A DNA stretch of 59,153 bases from Hypsibius dujardini. Its lineage: Eukaryota > Tardigrada > Eutardigrada > Parachela > Hypsibiidae. This document shows positions 51,753 to 59,153 of this stretch, one piece after another. The stretch is from positions 1 to 59,153 of the forward strand of contig LRSR01012643.1 in assembly GCA_001579985.1 (NCBI GenBank). The letters run 5' to 3'. The notes under the pieces were generated by a model. It was not told the DNA's origin and did no database searches. It saw nothing but the letters and a program-made list of their open reading frames with translations. The stretch's first letter is position 1. The number at the start of each line of letters is the position of its first letter. The translations under genes were made by a program, and so were the position numbers.

Positions 51753-52696
51753 CACGTATTTAGGTTGTTTAGGCATAACGATCACCTCGATTATGATACC
51801 GAATATTTGAAGACGTTTCTATATTGATTCTGCCAGTTTTACTAAAAAAGTGAAAAGTCCGTTTCCGTTAAATCTCCGAAAGTGTGAATTTTACGATTGA
51901 CCGGAACAAAGACATCCATTAACCTAAAAGGCGCGCTCAAAATACCTCCACACGCATGGTCTGCGCTCGTCTTTTTAGCTGACCATAGTTAGGGTCTGAG
52001 AGCGAGATAATCGCGTTACCACTGGTACTCCGGTCCAAACTGCATGGAAAAGAGTTGCTGTTGATTGTCCTGGGCATTAAATTTGTTTTCCAGACTCAGC
52101 TGGTGCAACTTTACGACTCGGAAGCGCCTTCTTCGATACTCTTAACCGTGGACCTCGCCAAGACAATCGTGGTCAGTTAGGGGAATGCGGCAGCAAATCT
52201 GCTGTGCTTATTTCCACGTTGCTGCAATTGATTGAACCGATGTGTGTTAGGACGGGCAGGTCCATCAGCTCTTTGAAAGCCGAAAATTTGAGGTTTGAGT
52301 AATTTGCCACCATGATTATGACGAGGATTTGGGTGACCGGTGCGAAGGTCTCCGTATTAAACTACCGGACGCCTTAGTAATATTTCGAGCCCTGACGGGC
52401 TTCCAGGCCCTTGATTCGGGAGAAAAGATCTGCACTTCGTCATTGTCCGCGTCGGAACTCAGAAGTGCATCTTTCCATCAAGCCGATATTGTCGATGTAG
52501 TTCTTCGTGTTGGTAGAATTCGACAGTTTTGGGTATTAAGACTGAGACACTGGGCTGATTTGATGGGGGCCAATTTATAGAGTGGCTTGGGCTGCGATAT
52601 CTTCTGAGCGTCTATCGGTTCTATTGCACCTGCACTCATGGTAGCCCTGATGGTCATACTCGGTGGCTAGATGATGACCGGTTGGTTCGTCCTCAC

Positions 52697-53321
52697 CGGA
52701 TAACCGTAAGCACGCTGGACCTTAAAGACGTCTTGCGGGGCTAAGTCTGTCCGACTGTCGGATGCGAGCGCCCTTTTCGAGTTGTATTATCGTCGGAAGT
52801 GAAATGTCTTTGCCAAAGTAGTTAAACGGCACGTGTAAAGTAGTATTGAAGCTATATCGTAGGGATAGTCGACGATCGGTTTGTACTAGTAGTTAGCGTA
52901 TTTGTCTCCGAGGTTTTGTTCCATGTCTGAAAGCGATCAGTACGAACATAAAAAATATAAATATTTGTATCTGTCTATCTCTCCTTACCCACCGGAAGGC
53001 TCAATGTTATCCTCATTTAGTTTGAGGATATCGTCCCGATCCTGCCGATTTTGCTCGTGATAAAATCCTGACGCGTGCATCACCAGATGTTGAATTAAGC
53101 CGATATTTTCCATACACCCGGTTTTGAGAGAGATCGTTTGCGCTATTTCGACTTCGCTAATTTGATTGCTAATATTATAAAGCAATTATAAATAATCGAG
53201 GCAAGTCTTCATGCATACGGTGAATGACCAATACCGAGCATAGTACAGGTATACTTACGTTCCTGGGGGGTTTAATGTAAAGATACGATGTTTCCGTGGT
53301 TCGCGGGACGAACTTTATACA
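52697..53321 (-). pseudogene. Astacin-family metalloprotease pseudogene
   Basis: Three exon remnants, right to left. 53269-53321 encodes CIKFVPRTTETSYLYI. 52993-53168 encodes AQTISLKTGC and the zinc region QHLVMHASGFYHEQNRQDRD. 52697-52926 encodes MEQNLGDKYANY, DYPYDIASILLY, SLPTIIQLEKGARIRQSDRL and QDVFKVQRAYGY. This is the usual astacin order, and splice phases between the last two pieces still fit. Damage: the zinc motif should be HExxHxxGxxH, but the catalytic Glu is Leu (codon at 53084-53086). A TAG interrupts the third piece (52886-52888). Two frameshifts are needed within it. The usual GC..GG segment before AQTISL is degraded, and no signal or propeptide exon was found upstream. Intact astacins are secreted zinc endopeptidases; this copy cannot be. 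Confidence 0.85.
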
Positions 53322-56148
53322 TCGCGATATTTTTGGCTGGAGATTCCTTCCAGAGATCTTTCGATGCGGTCAGTTTCCTCTGTCTCCGGAAGGGTAAAAA
53401 ACCGTAATGTACACCAACCCGGCCAAATTGATGTACTACTGTACCACTGCATCATCTAGCCCGAAACAATGTTCAAATTACAGAGTTCGAGGGGGGGGGG
53501 GAGGCCGGAAAGACCGATTGGAGAGTGCTGCAGGAAATGCGCAGGATAAGGTGCCACATATCGCAGCGAGCGAGGGAGTGGTCAATGTGGTGCTACAAGT
53601 TCCCGGCAATTTTTTTATCTTTTTGCATAGAAATTTTGCACCACCACACCTCACACCGGCAAGAATGCGGGTAATGAAAAACTCGAAACTGACTGTATGT
53701 ATCGTATATCCAGATCTTTCGGATGACTTTTAATAAAACAATAGCGACATGTTTGGGCAAATTGATTTTTGGATCAATCGATTAATTGTATTGTGGATGA
53801 TGCAGGATGGTCAGGAAGCTCTGCCTAGCAAAAATGGAAGCACTTCGAATGTCTACGCTTGTGGCTTGGAAATTGTGCTGCAGTGATGAACACGGTCAGA
53901 CCGGATGAACCGGTTTTTCGTGAGGAAATGACGATCGATAAACTTACAACAAAACACATTAGGCCAAATTAAATTTTTGACCCATAGGCACCGACAGGAG
54001 AGAATATTGGCTCGTTTATCCTGAGGCCCTAATTGCTGACTAATATCCCCAATCATCTACTAATAAAGTCTCTACACTTCAGCCATCGGTTTCACGATCT
54101 GCAATTGAACGTGACTTGGAAAGTTCCCCGGAACCGGAAGCCCGGGCTCGCTGAAGGAAACTTAGCCTGCAGAGGTCGCTGTCGCGATATATTGTAGACT
54201 ACTGTATCGGCGAACACACACATAGGGATGTCTATGGAACATAGATCCGAGGGCTCTTAAATAAGTAATTTCACTTGGTTTTTTTAAACAATAAGAGAAG
54301 AGATAAAAACATTCTGCTATTATAAAAATGTAAAGGGGCGACTGCTGACTTGAAAATAAAAAATCTAGGTCAGCGCGAGAATGGGGCAAGGCAAGAGTAG
54401 TGAGCACTGGCCACTTTCAGCAGCTGAGTCACGCAATGAGTTATTGCATATTTAATTGTGTTTTCTACTCTGCTACGACTATCTTCTTTGAGATTTTTAC
54501 GGTATTCTACCCAACAAATCTATTGTCCGCAGGCATCGGACATTTGAGGGAGGCAATGGGCTATTCGATCGTGCCATCTAATTGGGATTACTCAATGCAT
54601 GAGTTAGGCATTTTTTGTTGGAAGATCGGATCTCAAAAAGGAGTCCTCCCACCGTGTAGGCCTTCGTTAATTTGTTTCATCACCCATCACATGCTAGGAT
54701 AGGGTATGTGTGAAGTGTACTGTGTGGAAATATTTATGGGCTTCTCAACTCGACATATGCCAATAATACATACAAATTGGAATCAAAGAATTGAAATTGA
54801 ACGTCCATTCCCTACTTATGTGAGCAAATCAAGCATGGAACGATAGCACTTGGACGGTGTCTTCCACAGCCGCCGCGATATTGTTGAGTCTAGATACTGT
54901 AGTACTAGTACGATGAGATGGAGATGGGTTTCGGTGCCGGTCGTTATTCACGGCCGTCATACACGTGTCTTGTGTCCCTCAATCGCAGATTGATTTTCAC
55001 GCGGCTCCTTGAGCTTGTCACAAGTATTAATTACGGACAGATCGGCACACTCATCATCTATGAAGTTTCCGGTTCACAAAATCTTTTGTTCCATTTCACT
55101 TTTATTTATATATATATTATATATATATATAAACACTACACACACAGGGAAGAGGAAAGTGCGCGACGGTACACATATATCGATGTTCCACTTCGTCGAC
55201 TCGAGCTGTCTTGGCTTATGTCGCACTTGTTTGCTCGAAAAACCAAAAGCGAATGTGACGGCTATGTTGAAACCGATTGTCCGATTAATATCGCCCAAAA
55301 AAATTGGGAAATTAACCCGAGAAATTGGAATTATAACCTGCGAGGATGGATGAGCAGACCGCGAGACACATACACAACCTGTTGACTCACCGCGTTTTTC
55401 CTAATAAAAAATGTATCGCAACAATTACCGTGCAAGCAAGAGAAAGTAAAATTGGGCTGTCTGCTACGCCCCGCTGTTGACCGCATGTCTGTGGTATGTA
55501 TGTACCGGTATGTTTCAAATTCTTTTGCGTGGTCAAACGAAAGTGGAACTTGACAATATAACGCGGCGGTCCGATGGAAATAATAGGTTATTAGCTAGCG
55601 TAAAAGGAAAGATTACCGTTCGGCTGTTCGAATGCAGTTTGAATATGATTGGTGAGTGGTAGGTACTACTGTAGTAGTTGTTTAGTTGTTGTCACCACCA
55701 TCACCACCACCTGATAGGGATGTGCACGGAATGATAAAGTATTAAATCTATTTCGTACAATAAAAGCAGCGCGCGCGCATCGTCATTAGGAGGGTCCCTC
55801 GAGGCGCATAGTTGTCTGTATGGTTTATGTTGGGTCTCTCTAGTCCCTACACAGGTGTATATGTGTTTGTGCGCGTGCGAGGTGATTCGCTCGCGAAAGT
55901 GGTTCAAGTAGATGCCGAATAGTATTATTAACTGTTTCTTGTCGCAGCAAGATACTGTTCGTTGCATATTTTTGCAGGACTTGACGAGCGCGAGATCGAG
56001 AGAGAGAGATAGAGAGAAAGAGCTTTTTCTAGGTCGCCATGTATATGGGTGATACCGTATTCCCCCTCGTGACGTCTTGCTGATTTACCGCTTTATCCTC
56101 TTGTTCCGTCGAAGGACCACCCCTTCGGAGTGAGGAACCAGCCTCGTG
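53322..56148. other. Intergenic, astacin relic to CPAP1-like gene
   Basis: No exon that I can support. Open frames near 54400-54702 and 54918-55385 have no recognisable motif; the latter spans a TA-rich tract at about 55106-55132. A poly-G run lies near 53491. The promoter of the CPAP1-like gene should be in the last few hundred bases. Confidence 0.5.
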
Positions 56149-59100
56149 ATGACTCCAGTGGGACGCCCCTCCTTCCGTAGCACTGGCGAGATGCCTGTGA
56201 TTATTTCTATTATTCTTTCCCTTCTTATATGGTCAGCCAGTTGTCACTCGGTAAGTCAAAATTGATAGACTCACTCACACGGCGAGATGAACTAAAAATG
56301 CTAGATAAAACTAGTCGACTTTAAGAACCGGCCATTCAGTGCGCACGGACTCGAACCGGGTGGCTCGCAATTTTCATCCTGCGATTTTATTCGTTTTGTG
56401 GCCACTATCCACTCTGCTCTTTGTTAATTACCGTCAGTATTCCTGACGCATACTTGGGAAATTAAGGAGACATTTTTATTTAGACACGCCTAATTAATGC
56501 CGCAAATTATTCCCGAGGGAAATTTTTGTTTATCTGCAGATGGTCGATACTAATGGACCCCCGGTTTCAACTATTATTAGAGATCATTATTTTTATGCAT
56601 GAACCATGATTGAAGGGGGAGGGTTTCTGGTTTATTTTTCAATGATCCTCAAAAGTCTGGACTGTTGCGTAACATATGCCGGACCTGGATAACAAGTTGG
56701 AGGTATTCGTCATTTTTGAAAACCTGTTTTTATTTGCTTTCTCTTGATGGCACTACCGTGGAACCAGTTCTCAATTCCGTTTAATGCTTCTTGTAAACTA
56801 CCTTACAAGACTATTTTAGTCAGATTATTACTGAACATTGTGGAAAAGCGTCCAAGGCCCCATTAGTATGTATATTCCTGTAGGTCGGTTATTTCCCGGA
56901 ATCTTAATAAGTAAAAAAGGAGAAAGAATCTTCATCGTCTTCCTGAAAGTGTAATTGATTCAGACTCGCCTCTGACCGCCAATTTCGTAAAATTCAGAAG
57001 AGGGTCTCTTGATTTTCTATCCAAATACATAGGTTATTATTGATAACTGGTCAAGTAATTGGTCTTTGACGCGGGCAGTCATAGACTGGCTCCGACAAGT
57101 AGTTGCATCATATTACCGCAGGCACTTAGACATTAATCACAGTGTTTTCTATTGTCCAATTGCCGAAAAAATTGGGTCACTGTCGTTCGTTCAGTGGGAC
57201 AATCTGTGGTCCAGCGAACTAACTTAATGCTAATATATAATATATATATATATGTATTGAACGTTAGCGATATGCGTGGAAAGGTGATATGCGGCAACAG
57301 AAACCCCATTTTCTCCATAATATTTGGATGTTTGTTCCAGATAAACCGTCGAGATGTGACTGCAGCTGAAGTCGTCGCAGCTCAATCATTCCCGCAGGAT
57401 CGGGCAATCAGTAAACAGGACCCTCCCGTTTTTGAGATCTATCAGCCAATGAGAGACCCAGCTGCCGTAGGTAGGTTCATGGACGACTCTCCCTCCACTC
57501 TACCGACTAGATGATAAATATTCCTCTTTTGTTTTAACCTTGATTTTATTGTTCGTAGGAGAATTAATAAGGAATGCCACGCCTGGAATAACTTATCCCG
57601 ATTTAACTAGGACAGTTAAGACTAACTTCACTTGCCGCGGTCTGAAAGGTCCTGGATGGTATGCGGATTTGGAGACTGGGTGCCAGCAGTATCATCGATG
57701 CTACTCGGAAACGCGGTCGACCAGCTTTATCTGTCCTCCGGGAACGCTCTTCTCTCAGGAAACTTTAAGTGAGTTCGTTAACCCTTAACACTTACGTACC
57801 CTTCAAAAAAATAATTAAATTATGCGATATATGACTCTTTCCGTTTTTTCAGTTTGCGACTTCTGGTATAATGTCAACTGTGCCACGTAAGTCCCTTTAT
57901 TCTTGCCTCCTCCAAATGCCAATAAAGTGTTTATTTTTTATAACGGTCGAGGAATTTAAAGTGTTAATGAAAGTGTCAATTGATTTGTCCGTTACTTTTT
58001 TAATTAACAAAAGGCGTAACTAATCAGCGACAGCGACGCAGTGTGTAGACGTTGCCGTGAGGAGACCTTCTTGTGACAGGAGGACCGCGTAATGTGACAA
58101 ATCGCGGCGACACTTTGCTCTTTTGTTTTGAGATTAAAAGTGGCCAGTTTCGAACGTACGACCGACCCCATTTAGCGCGAAAATGTAAGTGAACGCCTTC
58201 TCTGTGGTAATTTATTGCGCGGCTTTTGTATTTTTGCAAAGCTTCATTTTGTTGGTGATATAAGTCAGAGAACGAAGCTTCTGTCCACATTACTGGTTAC
58301 ATTCACGCCAAATATTCTACAAATATACGGTACAAACTTATGTTCAACAGTTTTATTCAAAATCGTAAAATTTATTCGACCGCCCGCTCGTCAGACAATG
58401 ACGAATACGGTTTCTGAACAAACATGACTAGAATGCTGACTACTCCATATTTATTAGGCGTAAGTTAGTAAACAATCACACATATTCTTTCTGACAAAAA
58501 AAATTAACATTTTGATTAACTTTATTGCTTGAATTATGCGACATGTGTCGTAAAACCGTCAGAACTAGTTCAGCAGTCTCTCTGCCTTAGAGTGGTTAGG
58601 ACAGCAGCTAGCTCGTCTACTAATTATAGTAAACTTGCTCGAATGGCAAATTCTTCAGTAGAGTCTCGTGACTGATTACCGACCCATTACAGGGCTGTCT
58701 GGGAAGCCAGACAGTCCTTGAATGATGCGCAAATAAAAAACATTTTACGGTTTCCTAAATATCCAAAAGCAATATGGCAATTTTTCGTTAATTACTTCGT
58801 GGGATTGGAATTCATTTATTGTACTGCTCCAATTGCAGAGCACGTGGCCTCTACGAATACGCCAACTCACGTCTTTACAAAGAAGGAGTTAATTTGCATG
58901 GTGACGCGCATTGGGTTCCTGCGCCAACGCAACAGCCCCACATTCCATGGGTACCACCGGCCATGAATGCTCCTGCCCGAATTATTGTCGTACAACAAAC
59001 TCTTGCCACAAGTCCACCTACGACGACAACTACACCAACGACCACTCCGACTACGACACCTACGACAACTACCACTACAACCACTAGTCCCAAACCTATT

Positions 59101-59153
59101 ACCACCATCACCACTTCTACAACTCCCGCGCCGACCACAACTACAACCATCAC
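56149..59153 (+). CDS. CPAP1-like cuticle protein with one chitin-binding domain, 3' end outside the window
   Basis: Exons 56149-56250, 57341-57470, 57559-57768, 57853-57886 and 58839-59153 (open at the edge), all in phase. The first exon encodes a signal peptide (VIISIILSLLIWSASCHS). Residues about 100-160 are a type-2 chitin-binding (peritrophin-A) domain with its six Cys: FTCRGLKGPGWYADLETGCQ, YHRCYSE, FICPPGTLF, ICDFWYNVNC. The YADLETGCQ..YH.C and CD.WYNV.C pattern, and the following LYEYANSRLYKEG, are typical of arthropod CPAP1 proteins, which bind chitin in the cuticle. A Pro-rich link then leads to a long Thr/Pro run (TTTTPTTTP), probably O-glycosylated. Introns 56251-57340 and 57887-58838 hold no other gene. 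An alternative acceptor near 58693 opens a different frame that lacks the family sequence. Confidence 0.9.

Noticed and set aside
54918-55385. 155-codon open frame spanning a TA repeat
   Set aside because: It translates a dinucleotide repeat into an Ile/Tyr run and shows no domain; other frames are open too.
56330-56380. tRNA-like GGTTCGAGTCC (bottom strand)
   Set aside because: No matching acceptor stem, D-arm or anticodon arm at the required spacing.
58718-58966. Open frame of 82 codons overlapping the last exon of the CPAP1-like gene
   Set aside because: The overlapping frame from 58839 continues the CPAP1 pattern and runs into the Thr/Pro-rich tail; this one ends at a TGA and has no motif.

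Overview
The window is animal nuclear DNA. Its genes are split into many short exons with GT-AG introns (mostly 60-300 bp, a few of 1-4 kb). No operons, bacterial genes or RNA genes were seen. A cuticle protein of the CPAP1 type at the right end, with a single chitin-binding domain and a Thr/Pro-rich tail, points to an ecdysozoan, most likely a panarthropod (arthropod or tardigrade). I cannot fix the species. Gene models were built by hand: each intron was placed on splice consensus, reading-frame phase and remembered family motifs, and no database was searched.

Layout. 0-2.6 kb (+): 3' part of TAPT1, an ER/cilium membrane protein, with a small DNA transposon in one intron. 3.0-7.2 kb (-): complete 17-exon adducin ending in the MARCKS-like basic tail, tail-to-tail with TAPT1. 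10.9-13.1 kb (+): complete translation release factor eRF1. 15.0-20.1 kb (+): complete secreted animal heme peroxidase in which both positions that normally form ester bonds to heme are changed. 20.5-27.7 kb (-): class A peptide GPCR with one unresolved exon. 30.5-30.9 kb (-): a small secreted Asn/Met/Arg-rich protein I do not recognise. 34.0-43.4 kb (+): a GAF-GAF-PDEase cyclic nucleotide phosphodiesterase (PDE5/6/11 group) with two homologous candidate last exons. 44.5-45.5 kb (-): complete profilin.

45.9-51.8 kb is a transposon-rich island. It holds two short hAT-like elements (one with a perfect 8-bp target duplication) on either side of a decayed pogo-like element. The pogo ends match the small element in the TAPT1 intron. 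A near-perfect 53-bp foldback and two TA-flanked miniature elements follow. Within the island lies a probable PWWP-domain gene fragment (49.2 kb, +). At 52.7-53.3 kb (-) there is an astacin metalloprotease pseudogene with a lost catalytic Glu, a premature stop and frameshifts. 56.1 kb to the end (+) is the 5' part of the CPAP1-like cuticle gene.

The genes do not form a pathway. Adducin and profilin both serve the actin cytoskeleton, and the peroxidase, astacin relic and CPAP1 gene are extracellular or cuticle types, but nothing in the sequence shows co-regulation. I found no clear novel multi-gene system. The best leads are the duplicated PDE last exon, the peroxidase lacking both heme-ester residues, the unrecognised secreted protein, and the related transposon copies.
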